From contig NC_044288.2 in NCBI RefSeq assembly GCF_004027225.2, forward strand, positions 6,251,719 through 6,315,718: a stretch of 64,000 nucleotides of DNA, in the 5' to 3' direction. Shown one piece after another: positions 22,196 to 31,680 of the stretch. The translations under genes and the position numbers were made by a program. How positions within the stretch are numbered: position 1 is the first letter of the stretch; the number at the start of each line of letters is the position of its first letter. This DNA is from Strigops habroptila. Its lineage: Eukaryota; Chordata; Aves; Psittaciformes; Psittacidae. The notes below the pieces were generated by a model. That model worked only from the letters and a program-made list of their open reading frames with translations. It ran no database searches and was not told the origin of the DNA.

Positions 22196-25100
22196 GTGAG
22201 GGGCTGGGCAGGGGCTGCCACCCCAGGGAGTGCGGCTGGTGATGCTGTGGGGTGAGCCAGGGCTGGGACCCTCCACCCCAGCACCCCAGGGTGCTGTGGG
22301 GATGCTCCAGCTCTGCTCCATGGCCCCAGCACTTGTGCCCTGTCTCCTGGAGTCCCACGTTGGTCCCTGCTGTCCCCCATCGGCCTCCTGCCCTGTGTCT
22401 GATGGATGTGGGGCTCTGTCGGCTCGGTGGCCCCTCGCCTGCTCCCTCCTTGTGGCTTTTATCCCGCCTGTGCCTGGCTGGGTGCCACTGCCTGCCTCAT
22501 CACCAGGTCCCTTCTAGGTCACCCCCCTTCCAATTAAAATCTAATTAACTTTTCTCTTCCTTTCCCCGGGGAAGGAGACAGGGATTGGCAATACCACACT
22601 GGGCAGGGGCGGGGGGTGGCTGGGGCCCCCCTCTGCCAGCAGCGGGGGCATCTGGGCAGGGGGCCGGCCCCACTGCCCTCCCCGTGGGGCTCGGGGGACA
22701 CCGTCCCCCTGCCACAGCCCGGTAAGGACCCCGTGGTGCCGGCGGGACCAGCGGCTGGGTGGCTGTGCTGGCATGGGTGGGATTTGGCCCAGCCGTGCCT
22801 GCCGGGGGGGCTGCGAGGTGGGGGAGGCTGCGTCGTCCCCTGTTTTGGGAACGGGACTGGGCTGTAGCTGCTAAAAGGGATCAGCTCTTCTGGATTTAGG
22901 GGCTTTCTCAGAGCCCCTGGGGTCTGTCCCTGCAGCTCTGGGGTGCTGTGGGGAGGGCAGGGTTGTTGTGCCAGTGCATGCACCAGCCTTGGATTTGGGC
23001 CCTGCATGCACGCTGGGCTCGGGATGGCACATGCCATGTGGCAGGCGCAGGGCTTGGCTTGGCATCCCGACCACGGGACCCCAGCCCCTGCCTCTTCCCA
23101 CGCTTGCCTCCTGCTCCAGGTGCCCCAGGACGAGTGGAGCGGGTACCCAGCGGTGGGCAAGGACGGGGAGATTCCCTGCCGGCGGATGCGCAGCGGCAGC
23201 TACATCAAGGCCATGGGCGACGAGGACAGCGCCGACTCGGACGTCAGCGCCAAAGTGTTGCCCAGGGCGGCCACGCGGCGAGACAGCTACCGCCGCTCCT
23301 CCAGCGCCGACCAGGCCAGGACCAAGTAAGGGCTGCCACCTCCCAGACCCATCTCAGCACTGCGGGCAGCAGCGGGGCCATGGGCTGGGGCTGCCCCAGG
23401 AGGACGAGCAGCATCGTCCTTGCTCACAGCCCAGCGCAGCCATGCTGAGCCCTGCCCCTGAGCTGTAGCTGCCCTTGGTGGGTGCTGGGGGGACCATGGC
23501 TGTGCTGGGCTTTGGGGTGGGACCTGCTGCTGCAGCCACACCAGAGGTCAGGGAAAGAGGTGTGTTCAAAAGGAAATAATTGAAATGTGCCCCAGTCCTG
23601 GAGGCACATTCAAAAGGAGAAGACTGCCCCAGTTGTGGAGGGTGGCAGGCCAGCTCCTTGTCCCCATTCGCACTGCCTGGAGCAGGCACATGCCTCTCCA
23701 TCAGTCTTGCACTTCTGAGGGATGGCTCCGTACCCACAGGACAGCGTTTTGGGGCAGTGATGAGCAGGGACAGTGGTGGTGGCCATTGCAAGCACCACTA
23801 CGTGTGTGTTTCCGAATGCTCTGCTTGAATGTATTGCTTTTGGTGCGATCCCTTCTATTCCCACTGTCTCTCATTAGGTTTGCAAGTAGGCACTATTCTG
23901 ATTCATATATCTGTAACTGTCCCAGCTGCTGCACGCCACCGCGAATGCTCCCGCGGGGACAGAGCTACGGGCGCTCCTTCACCACCGGCCAGGTACGGTC
24001 CCAGCGTCACGGCTGCCGCGGGGCAGGCCGGGGCAGGGGGGCAGTAGATGTTCCTCTGAGCATCTCCTGCCCCGCTCGGCCCCATCTCACCAGCCGCAGC
24101 CTCACCCGCTGCTCTCCGCAGATCAACGACGAGCTCAACCACCAGTTCGAAGCCGTCTGCGAGTCGGTGTTTGGCGAGGTGGAGTCTCAGGCCGTGGAGG
24201 CGCTGGATCTGCCCGGCTGCTTCCGCATGCGGAGCCACAGCTACCTGCGGGCCATCCAGGCCGGCTGCTCCCAGGACGACGACTGCCTCTCGCTCTTCTC
24301 CATGTCGGCCCCCGCCGGGCCGTCCATCACCAGCAGCATCCTGAAGCCCAGCACTTGTGAGTCCCGGGAGGTGGTGAGGGCTTGGCCGTGCGAGGGACCC
24401 CCACATCTCCCTGTCTTTGCCTGGGAACATGCCAAAGGCTGCTGATGTCCCCACTCCTGCCCAGCCCCGTGCAGCCCTGGCACAGGGTGCGAGCATCCCG
24501 CTCGCAGCTCAGCCCCGGCACAGGGCATGAGCATCCTGCTCGTGGCTCAGTCCTGGTCAGGGGGCTGCTCTGTGCCCCCAGCACCCATCTGCTGTTCCCT
24601 CCATCTCTCCACTTCCATCCCCATCTCTGCCCCTTGAGGGTGCTGTGGGATCACGGCCAATGTGGGTCTGGGATGGGTTTCAATCCCTTTCTGGGGATAA
24701 ACGAGCCAAAAAGCCCCTCTGAGCTCCAGCCTGGATCTCATCCAGCTGAGGTGCATCCCTTGTGGGTTCATGAGCCCCCTGCTGTGGGAGGAGGTGGGCA
24801 CCATTCCCCCAGGGCCCCTGTTCGTGGCGGGAAATGTGCAAGTGTCTGTGTTTTCACGTGCCTTTTCATCCTGCGCCTCTCCCACAACAGCCTTCAGTTA
24901 CAGAAAAGCTCCACCTCCCATCCCTCCAGGAACCAAAGCCAAACCCCTCATCTCCGTCACGGCGCAGAGCAGCACTGAGTCTGCCCACGAGAGCTACCTG
25001 CCCGGCGAGGCCACCCGCAGCTCCGCCTGGTCCAAAGACTCCGCGGCCCGCTGCAACTCGGCCGAGAGCCTGGACACCTCCAAGGTGACATCCGTGGCCA

Positions 25101-27963
25101 TCGACCTGCCTCCAGTCCAGCCCCGTGCTGCTCCCAAGCCCTCCACACTCATCATCAAGGCCATTCCCGGCCGGGAGGAGCTGAGGAGCTTGGCTCGGCA
25201 GAGGAAGTGGCGTCCCTCCATCGGCGTCCAGGTGGGATTCGCTCCTCCCTGTGGGCTCCAAGCTGGCTCCGAGCCTGCCTGAGTGGCAATGGTGATAGCG
25301 AGCTGCCGTACCAGCACTCTCCCTCTGTCCCTCGTCAGGTTGAGGCCATCTCCGACTCGGATACAGAGAGCCGGAGCCAGAGGGAGTTCCACTCCATTGG
25401 GGTGCAGGTGGAGGAGGACAAAAGGTATCGTGCAACCGGGCTGGGCTAAGACCTGCCACACTGCACCATGTGTCCTTGAGCAATACACTCCACCACTGCT
25501 CCACAGCAGCTTTTCATTCTCTCCTCTGGCTGAGACCCCCCAGAGCTCAGCACTGTCCCCATTCTGTGCTGGCTGTCCTCATCCAGGGCAGGGTCTGTCC
25601 TCCCTTTACCCATGTACCTCACTGCTGCAAGCAGACTGCCTGCTCCCCTCCCTGTGCTTTGGTCCCTTCTGCTGAGGCTCAGCCCTGGTCTTTCAGCCCA
25701 GCTCAGGTGCACATGAAACCTTTGGGCTTTTCTGCAGCTAAACATGACATTTTGGCTGGGTTGGGAATGCAGTGTGGCAGGACCTTCACGGCCTGCAGGA
25801 GGGGAGCTCCTGCAATGTGCCCACGCAGCCTGGTGCATGCTCCTCCATCCTTGGTCCAGCACTGGTAGCCATGGAAACGGGCTAAGAGCAGAGGAGATAA
25901 GGGACCAGCGGGTTGCGGCTGCTCAGAGCTGTTCCTGTGGCCCCAAATGCTCCAGAGTCAAGATTGATGCTGGCATCCCCAGCCCCATTGTGCCTGTGGG
26001 CATCCCTCACCCTACCCCTGCCCACCACAGTACCCAGCGCGGGGATGGAGCAGTACTTGTTGGCATGGCCCCAGATGCACCAGGATCCAGACTGATCCAG
26101 CATCCCCAGCCCCATCATGCCTGTGGGAATCCCTGCCCCTGCCCAGCAGGGTGATGTGGAACCGGGGCTGTCCCTGTTGGCTGCGGGGGTCCCCATGCGC
26201 TCTTGCTCTCCGCAGGCGAGCGCGCTTCAAGCGCTCCAACAGCGTGACGGCAGGCGTGCAGGCGGACCTGGAGCTGGAGGGCTTCACCGGCCTGGCCGTG
26301 GCCACCGAGGACAAAGCGCTGCAGTTCGGGCGCCCCTTCCAGCGGCATTCCTCGGAGCCCGAGACCGGCCGGCAGTACGCGGTGTACAAGACGGTGCACA
26401 CGCAGGGGCAGTGGGCGTACCGGGAGGACTATCAGCTGCAGTACGACACGGTGGAGGTGCCCCGGCGGGATGCCTGGATGGAAAGGGGCTCCCGCAGCCT
26501 TCCCGACTCCGGACGTGCCTCCCCCTGCCACCGCGATGGGGAATGGTTCATCAAACTGCTGCAGGCGGAGGTGGAGAAGATGGAGGGCTGGTGCCAGCAG
26601 ATGGAGAGGGAGGCTGAGGACTACGACCTGCCAGAGGAGAGTGAGTCTGGGGGGTTGTGGGGTCGGGAGGGACTGAGGCCACCTTGGAACCACCTTGGAG
26701 CATCTCCCCTGTCAAGGCTAAAGAGGTTGAGCGGGGACAAGAAACACCAGGAAATCCTCTGGGACTAGTGGGGCCTGGAGGAGGGAGGAGATGCCCCATG
26801 GTTTAGGGGGGTCCAAGAGGATGCAGGTCCCCACCATGCAGGGGACAGGCTCTGTGCCCCATGGGAGCACTGACTGTCTGTTTTCCCCCTCTGCCAGTCC
26901 TGGAGAAGATCCGGAGCGCCGTGGGCAGTGCCCAGCTCCTCATGTCCCAGAAGGTGCAGCAGTTTTACCGCCTCTGCCAGCAGAACATGGTGAGTGCCGG
27001 GCAGCGGTGCCATGGGGTCAGCCATGGCCAGTGGAAAAGGAACTCTTCCCTCTTAATGGGGAAGAGGTGGACAGAGATCCCCCCAGCAGCGAGGTGGTGG
27101 GATGACTGCATGGCCAGCAGAAACGATGTCCCACAGGGTGATGTGGATTTCGCTCTGTCCCCACAGGATCCCAACGCATTCCCTGTGCCCACCTTCCAAG
27201 ACCTGGCCGGCTTCTGGGATCTCCTGCAGCTCTCCATTGAAGACGTCAGCATGAAGTTCGCAGAGCTCCTGCAGCTCAAGGCCAATGGGTGGAAGATTGT
27301 GGAGCCCAAGGTAAGGGCAGGGCTCTGCTGCTAGCACTCATCCTGTCGCCTCTCCCTACCTCCTCCTCCTCTTCCAGCATATCTGCACCCAAACCCACTG
27401 TTTTGCTGGGCTGTTGCTGGTGATTGCTCTTAGCAAACACTTGAAAAAGAGAGCTGGGAAACAGGAGGGTAAAGAAGGGGCAGTTTCCCTGCCGGGGCTC
27501 GCTGTGTGGTTCTGGGCAGCGCTGCCTGCACAGGGACAGGCAGGGTCTTGGCATGAGCAGCATGTGGCAGGTACCTTCACACCAGTGCGGGCAGATGAAA
27601 GGATGTGCACCTTGGTGTGCAGGAGGGTTTGTGGGGCCATCTCACCATGGCTTTGGCACCCATGGCAGCGCCGAGCGCACCGGGACGCCCGTTCCCGGAG
27701 ATCCCATCCCTGCGCCCATCCTGACGCCGCTGTTGTCTGTGCAGGAGGAGAAGAAGGTGCCTCCCCCGATACCAAAGAAGCCGCCGCGCTCCAAGGTGCA
27801 CCCGGTGAAGGAGCGCTCCCTGGACTCGGTGGACCGGCAGCGGCAGGAGGCCCGCAAGCGGCTCCTGGCAGCCAAGCGCGCTGCCTCCTTCCGCCAGAGC
27901 TCGGCCACCGAGAGCGCGGACAGCATCGAGATCTACATCCCCGAGGCGCAGACCCGGCTCTGA
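21173..27963 (+). CDS. DLGAP3: DLGAP3 (SAPAP3/GKAP3), postsynaptic scaffold, 10 coding exons
   Basis: Joined coding exons: 21173-22195, 23120-23325, 23926-23992, 24122-24356, 24891-25231, 25339-25424, 26216-26640, 26898-26989, 27167-27310, 27745-27963; phases all agree and give 945 residues (human about 979). Protein of excitatory synapses that links PSD-95 guanylate-kinase domains to Shank PDZ domains. Seen: a 12-His run at 194-205, then basic SRHGKRSKSKDR; two GK-binding type repeats, RMRSGSYIKAMGDEDSADSD at about 363-382 and RMRSHSYLRAIQAGCSQDDD at about 467-486; proline-rich KAPPPIPPG near 515-523; dynein light chain type SIGVQV motifs spanning the exon 5/6 junction and again near 642, with a third GVQA; the C-terminal GH1 domain at about 760-873; and a PDZ ligand QTRL at the end (942-945). 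Start ATG 21173 matches the family's short MxGYHG start. Identity to human DLGAP3 is clear throughout; the N-terminal third (before about 105) is the least conserved. Confidence 0.97.
22196..23119 (+). other. DLGAP3: DLGAP3 intron between coding exons 1 and 2
   Basis: A GT-AG intron (GTGAGG ... CTGCTCCAG). Open frames within it are shadows. I see nothing else in it. Confidence 0.85.
23120..23325 (+). CDS. DLGAP3: DLGAP3 coding exon 2
   Basis: Starts VPQDEW after acceptor CTCCAG and ends AARG-type ACCAA|GTAAGG, phase 2. It encodes the first GK-binding type repeat (SGSYIKAMGDEDSADSD). Confidence 0.95.
23326..23925 (+). other. DLGAP3: DLGAP3 intron between coding exons 2 and 3
   Basis: A GT-AG intron of 600 bp; no other feature seen. 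Confidence 0.85.
23926..23992 (+). CDS. DLGAP3: DLGAP3 coding exon 3 (67-nt microexon-like)
   Basis: Acceptor ACTGTCCCAG, then NCCTPPRMLPRGQSYGRSFTTGQ across the junction, donor CCAG|GTACGG. It aligns with the human NCCVPPR...SLTTGQ segment. At 67 nt it was too short to show in an ORF scan of its own. Confidence 0.93.
24122..24356 (+). CDS. DLGAP3: DLGAP3 coding exon 4
   Basis: Begins INDELNHQFEAV after CTCTCCGCAG and ends at GCACTT|GTGAGT, phase 1. Carries the second GK-binding type repeat (RMRSHSYLRAIQAGCSQDDD). Confidence 0.95.
24357..24890 (+). other. DLGAP3: DLGAP3 intron between coding exons 4 and 5
   Basis: A GT-AG intron ending CTCCCACAACAG. A 50-bp imperfect duplication is present (CTCAGCCCCGGCACAGGG... 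and the preceding GGCACAGGGTGCGAGCATCC) around 24480-24545. Confidence 0.8.
24891..25231 (+). CDS. DLGAP3: DLGAP3 coding exon 5
   Basis: SFSYRKAPPPIPPGTKA across the start junction; ends RKWRPSIGVQ at GTCCAG|GTGGGA, phase 0. It contains ITAQSSTESAHES and the TLIIKAIPGREELRSLARQR block, which are conserved in the family. Confidence 0.95.
25339..25424 (+). CDS. DLGAP3: DLGAP3 coding exon 6
   Basis: VEAISDSDTESRSQREFHSIGVQVEEDK; acceptor CCCTCGTCAG, donor AAAAG|GTATCG, phase 2. Confidence 0.93.
25425..26215 (+). other. DLGAP3: DLGAP3 intron between coding exons 6 and 7
   Basis: A GT-AG intron (acceptor TCTCCGCAG). It holds an imperfect direct duplication: two blocks of the form CCAGATGCACCAGGATCCAGACTGAT-like / CATCCCCAGCCCCAT..TGCCTGTGGG at about 25940-26010 and 26070-26140. 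Confidence 0.75.
26216..26640 (+). CDS. DLGAP3: DLGAP3 coding exon 7
   Basis: RARFKRSNSVTAGVQADLELEG at the start, the start of the GH1 domain (DGEWFIKLLQAEVEK) near the end, and donor GGAGA|GTGAGT, phase 1. Confidence 0.95.
26898..26989 (+). CDS. DLGAP3: DLGAP3 coding exon 8
   Basis: LEKIRSAVGSAQLLMSQKVQ of the GH1 domain; acceptor CTCTGCCAG, donor ACATG|GTGAGT, phase 0. Confidence 0.95.
27167..27310 (+). CDS. DLGAP3: DLGAP3 coding exon 9
   Basis: DPNAFPVPTFQDLAGFWDLL and the rest of GH1, ending VEPK at CCAAG|GTAAGG; acceptor GTCCCCACAG, 48 codons. Confidence 0.96.
27311..27744 (+). other. DLGAP3: DLGAP3 last intron
   Basis: A GT-AG intron ending TTGTCTGTGCAG. No other feature seen. Confidence 0.85.
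27745..27963 (+). CDS. DLGAP3: DLGAP3 coding exon 10 (last)
   Basis: Begins EEKKVPPPIPKKP and ends IYIPEAQTRL with TGA at 27961-27963. The terminal QTRL is the class I PDZ ligand known to bind Shank. Confidence 0.97.
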   Translation, partial: EEKKVPPPIPKKPPRSKVHPVKERSLDSVDRQRQEARKRLLAAKRAASFRQSSATESADSIEIYIPEAQTRL

Positions 27964-28542
27964 CCGCAGCCTCCGCTTTTCTACCCGGACTGGACGGCGC
28001 GGCCGTAGCTCACTGTGACGGGGGGCCGCGGGGACACCCTGGGGCAGCTCTTGGCCCCGCTCACAGCTTCTCTCTTTTCTATCTTAGACCTTTCGTGGAT
28101 CCGACGGCGGGTGAACACAAGCCCGGTTCTGCCCCATCCCATTGCCCCCCCTGCCCGCATGCCCCTGCCAGCCTCTCCCGGGGTCCGGGGCTCTCCCTCC
28201 CTCTGCCCTCCCTGGGGCCATGTCCCAGCTCTCTGTCCCTTTCCCACCCCTCCTGCACCCCCTCCCCAGCCTGTGTCCCAACTGAAAGAGAGGTGACCCT
28301 CAGCCTCCAGCCCCCCTGGGCTGGAGGGGAGGGGGCTGCAGGCAGGCCCCCCACGCCTCTCTGTGTTCAGTGCAATCCCCCCAAACCCAGTGGGGACGGG
28401 ACCCCCAGCCCCAGCAGCACCAGGCTTTGGGATGTGGCAGGGACACAGGGATCCCGAGCGCTGCCCCTGCCTGCCTCCAGCTCAGGTGCCACGGGGGACC
28501 CAGGGCTCCTTCCCTATATACATCTATAACTATAACCTGAGG

Positions 28543-28548
28543 AATAAA
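28543..28548 (+). terminator. DLGAP3: Proximal poly(A) signal AATAAA, DLGAP3
   Basis: Canonical hexamer in GAGGAATAAACC, about 580 bases after the stop codon. Confidence 0.55.
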
Positions 28549-29512
28549 CCAGAAACTCCCCGTGCCCAGCGCCGTGTTCTGCCTGGCGGGATGGACCAGA
28601 GCAGCAGGAGCCCCCGAACACGGCCCCGCTTCCCTCGCACGGAGCATCGCAATGCGCTTCTCCCCTTCCCGCTCAGCCCTCCTTCCCATCCGCCTGTCCC
28701 TCCATCCGTCCGTCCTTCCCTCCTGCCAGCCTGGAGTCTGGGAGCACCTCTGCAGCGCGGCACTAGCCAGGGATGGGGGATACGGTCCCCCTGTGCCTTG
28801 CCACCAACGGGAGCCACTTCCCAGTGTGCGAGTGAGGCAGTAGCGATGGGGAGACTGGCCTGTGGTGCCAGGGACCGCAGTGGCTCTGCCGGTGGATTGG
28901 ATGGGAGCGTGGACATGGCCAGCAGCTGCCCCTTGAGTGTGGGGCTGCTGGAGATCCCCCCGGTGGGTCACCCCTTCTCCCATAGGATGGGACACCCCAA
29001 GACAGGGCTGTCATGCGCCTGGTGCTGCCTGCTCCCTCTCAAAGCAGCCTGTTCCCCCCCCCAGTGTCCATTTTGGTGGCAGAAGAGGGGAGGACCCCAT
29101 TCCTGTCCCTCACCCTGCCACGCAGCATCACCAGCCACCCCCAGGCAGGGCCGGTGGGTGCCAGGAGCTCCTGAAATCCATGGCCAAACATCTCCCAGGG
29201 CCCTGGGGCAGGGCGGCGGGATTGGAGGCAGCTGGGGTGGGGGCCCAGCTTGTGCCCCCCATGTACCAGGAGGGGCCCAGGGCCAAGCAAGGGGCCACCT
29301 CATTGGGGTCCCTTGCTCAGGGGGTCTGCCGGTGCTAAACACCTCTGGGACGGCAGCGCCCGCTCAGCCACCCGAAGCCCTTTCCCATCCCGCTCCCCCC
29401 CCCGCACCCTGGATTTAGGGATGTGCCTGGGAAGGGCCCCCCCGCCCCGGCCAGCGCCGTGCAGTGACCGTGACACGTGGCTCCCTTTTTATTGTAACGA
29501 ACCGCTGCAGTT

Positions 29513-29518
29513 AATAAA
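29513..29518 (+). terminator. DLGAP3: Distal poly(A) signal AATAAA, DLGAP3
   Basis: Canonical hexamer in CAGTTAATAAAGATG, about 1.55 kb after the stop codon, with downstream T/G-rich sequence. Confidence 0.65.
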
Positions 29519-29663
29519 GATGACTTTGGTTACTCCGGGCCAGTGGCCACCTCCCCGCGGGGACACGGCCGGCACCGGGCTCGCCTTTCCCCCGTCTACT
29601 GCCCCTTCGTGTCGGTGGGGTGGGAGCAGGTCTCGCGGTGGGGTAGCTGGGGGGTGTCTGCAG

Positions 29664-30262
29664 TCATCCCATGGGTCTCTCCCTGTGGATCTCCGCATGA
29701 GTCTCCCTGTGGGTACCTGTGTGGATCTCCCCATGGTTCTCTCTCCATGGTTCTCTCCTGTGGGTCCCTCTATGGGTACTTGCATGGATCTCCCCACGGC
29801 TCTCTCCTCTTGGGTCTCTCCGTTATGAGTTTATCCCCATGGCTCTCCCCAGGGGTCTCTCCCCATCATTCTCCCTGGGGGTCTCTCCCTGTAGATCACC
29901 CCTTGGGTGTCTCCTAGTGGCTTTCTCCACTGTGTGTCTCTCCCTGTGGGTCTCTGATGACTCTCCCATGGGTCTCTGCCCATGTGTCTCTCTCCGTGTC
30001 TCTCCCCATATGTCTCTCCCATGGTTCTCTCCCATGTATTTACCCATGGCTCTCCCCATGGCTCTCCTATGGGTCTCTTCCCATGTGTCTCTCCATGTGG
30101 GTCTCCCCATGGCTCTCCTATGGGTCTCTTCCCACAGTTCTCTCCCACGGTTCCCTCCCATGGCTCTCCCATGGCTCTCCCCATGGGTCTCCCCATGGCT
30201 CTCCTATGACTCTCTCCCATGGTTCTCTCCCATGGATGTCCCCATGGATCTGCCCGTGGATC
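29664..30262. repeat. Degenerate minisatellite, TCTCYCCATGG-type units
   Basis: About 600 bp built from diverged 12- to 18-bp units of the form CTCTCCCATGGGTCT / CTCCCCATGG. It fills the gap between the DLGAP3 poly(A) site and the SMIM12 CpG island. Because most unit lengths are multiples of three, long frames stay open on both strands (Ser/Pro/Leu/Trp-rich on +, Gly/Glu/Arg/Trp-rich on -). These are not taken as genes. The strand is strongly pyrimidine-biased. Confidence 0.9.
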
Positions 30263-30289
30263 CCGCCCGTTTCTCCCCCTCCCTCTCCC

Positions 30290-30645
30290 CACGGGGCAGC
30301 CTCAGCGGGGGCCGTTCCTCCAGCACCCCACTGTCCGCCAGGGGGCAGCACCGCCCCGCGGGGGGTGTGTGTGGGGGCCGGCTGGGCCGTTGCGGTCGCT
30401 GACCGGAAGAGGCGGTGCGGCGGCGGCGGGGCCGAGGTTAGCGGGGCCGACCGGGGCTGGCTCCGGCGGCGGCTGCGGGAGCCCCGGGGGGGCCCGGTGC
30501 GGCCCAGGCGGGCCCGAGCCCCTCTGGGGCGGTGCTGAGGTACCGGCGCGGCCCGCCCGCTGCGGCCTGGTCCCGCCGGAGCCTCGCGGGCCGCGGCAGG
30601 GCCCGGGCCCGGTTGGTGACCGCCGCTTTCCGCCCGCTGCGGCAG
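30290..30645 (+). promoter_or_regulatory. SMIM12: SMIM12 CpG-island promoter and probable leader exon
   Basis: CpG-dense sequence with an ETS-type site ACCGGAAG at 30402-30409, common at housekeeping start sites. A splice donor GCTGAG|GTACCG (exon end 30539) and an acceptor CTGCGGCAG (ending 30645) would remove a 106-bp intron just before the start codon. The donor is only fair; an unspliced leader is equally possible. Confidence 0.55.
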
Positions 30646-30661
30646 GCGCGGCCCCGGCGCC

Positions 30662-30940
30662 ATGTGGTCCGTGCTGTGGGCGGCCGTGCGCTCCAAGGCG
30701 CCCTACGTCACCTTCCCGGTGGCCTTCGTGGTGGGGCTGGTGGGCTACCACCTGGAGCGGCTCCTCCGCGGGGACCCGCCGCCCGCCGCCGAGGACGAGA
30801 AGAGCATCTCGGAGCAGCGGGAGGAGCGCAAGCTGCAGGAGATCGCGGGCAAGGACCTGACCAAGGTGGTGAGCCTGAAGGACAAGCTGGAGTTCGCCCC
30901 CCGGGCCGTGCTGAACAGGAACCGCCCCGAAAAGAGTTAA
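30662..30940 (+). CDS. SMIM12: SMIM12, small integral membrane protein 12
   Basis: 92 residues on one exon, the same length as human SMIM12. Seen: one N-terminal transmembrane helix at about 12-31 ([20 protein letters not shown]), acidic linker, then [12 protein letters not shown] and the highly conserved [21 protein letters not shown] tail. The family's molecular role is not established; a mitochondrial or other intracellular membrane location has been suggested but cannot be read from the sequence. ATG context GGCGCCATGT. In human it lies between DLGAP3 and GJA4 in the same relative orientation as here. Confidence 0.96.
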   Translation: MWSVLWAAVRSKAPYVTFPVAFVVGLVGYHLERLLRGDPPPAAEDEKSISEQREERKLQEIAGKDLTKVVSLKDKLEFAPRAVLNRNRPEKS

Positions 30941-31680
30941 TAGAGAGTTCTGTGGACAAGCGGGAGCCCCGCACCGACCGTCCCCGGGGCTGGGGCCGGC
31001 TGCGGGAGGGCTCTGCCCCACAGCACCGTGCTGGGGACTGCCCTGTCACCTGCACATCTTCCACACACCCCTGTCCTGCACCGTGCCGGGGCAGCACACT
31101 GTGCCTGCCGCTGCCCTCGCCCTCCACGGCCCTCCAGAGGGTCGGGGTTTGCCCCCCAGACACAGCACCCGGAGCTCCTGTGGGGCAGAGCAGGCAGGGA
31201 GCCATGCTTTGGAGGTGGAACGTGTCTGCAGCTCATCAGCTCTCAGCCTGTCCCAGCCCCCGAACCACAAAACCCGCCTGGCCTCGTTTCACCCACATCT
31301 CTTTAGGTTTGGTTTCTTCCATGGTGTGAGGATAGAAGAACCATGGCCCTGAGTGACATGGGGTTGGGGTCAGGCTTCAGGAAGACCCGCTGTCCTGCTT
31401 ACAGCTCTGCCATGGCTCTGCAAACCCCAAGCACAGCACCACGCTACCGCATTGCACCCGCAGGAGCCTGAGCAGCCGTGGACAACATCTCCAGGGAACC
31501 CCTCTCTGCATCATCCCCAGACTTCAAAGTGAGGAAGAGGGACAAGGGATGTGGAAGTCCTGGCCCTGTTTCTGGAGCTCTGAATGTGGCGGTGGCTTTG
31601 GGCTGGTGTGTAGAGAACAGGGAGATCTGTGCCCTGTGCAGAAACAGCCAGAATAAACTTCTGTCCGTCCTTGGGCCTCT
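30941..31680 (+). other. SMIM12: SMIM12 3' UTR
   Basis: AATAAA at 31652-31657 (CCAGAATAAACTTCTG), followed by a T/G-rich stretch (TGTGTCTTCTG), marks a likely transcript end near 31675. Confidence 0.65.

Larger units (their letters stand above)
27964..29540 (+). other. DLGAP3: DLGAP3 3' UTR with two poly(A) signals
   Basis: AATAAA occurs at 28543-28548 and again at 29513-29518. The second lies in an AT-rich patch (TTTTTATTGTAACG ... TTAATAAAGATGACTTTGG) and is followed by a T/G-rich stretch, so it is the likely distal end; the first would give a short form. A pyrimidine tract plus AG at about 28078-28087 is a spare acceptor but makes no sensible reading frame. Dendritic targeting of rodent DLGAP3 mRNA is known, so 3' UTR length may matter. 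Confidence 0.7.

Noticed and set aside
29719-30402. 227-codon + frame and 153-codon - frame (29831-30292) in the minisatellite
   Set aside because: Open only because repeat units are multiples of three; sequence is a diverged repetition of one short unit.
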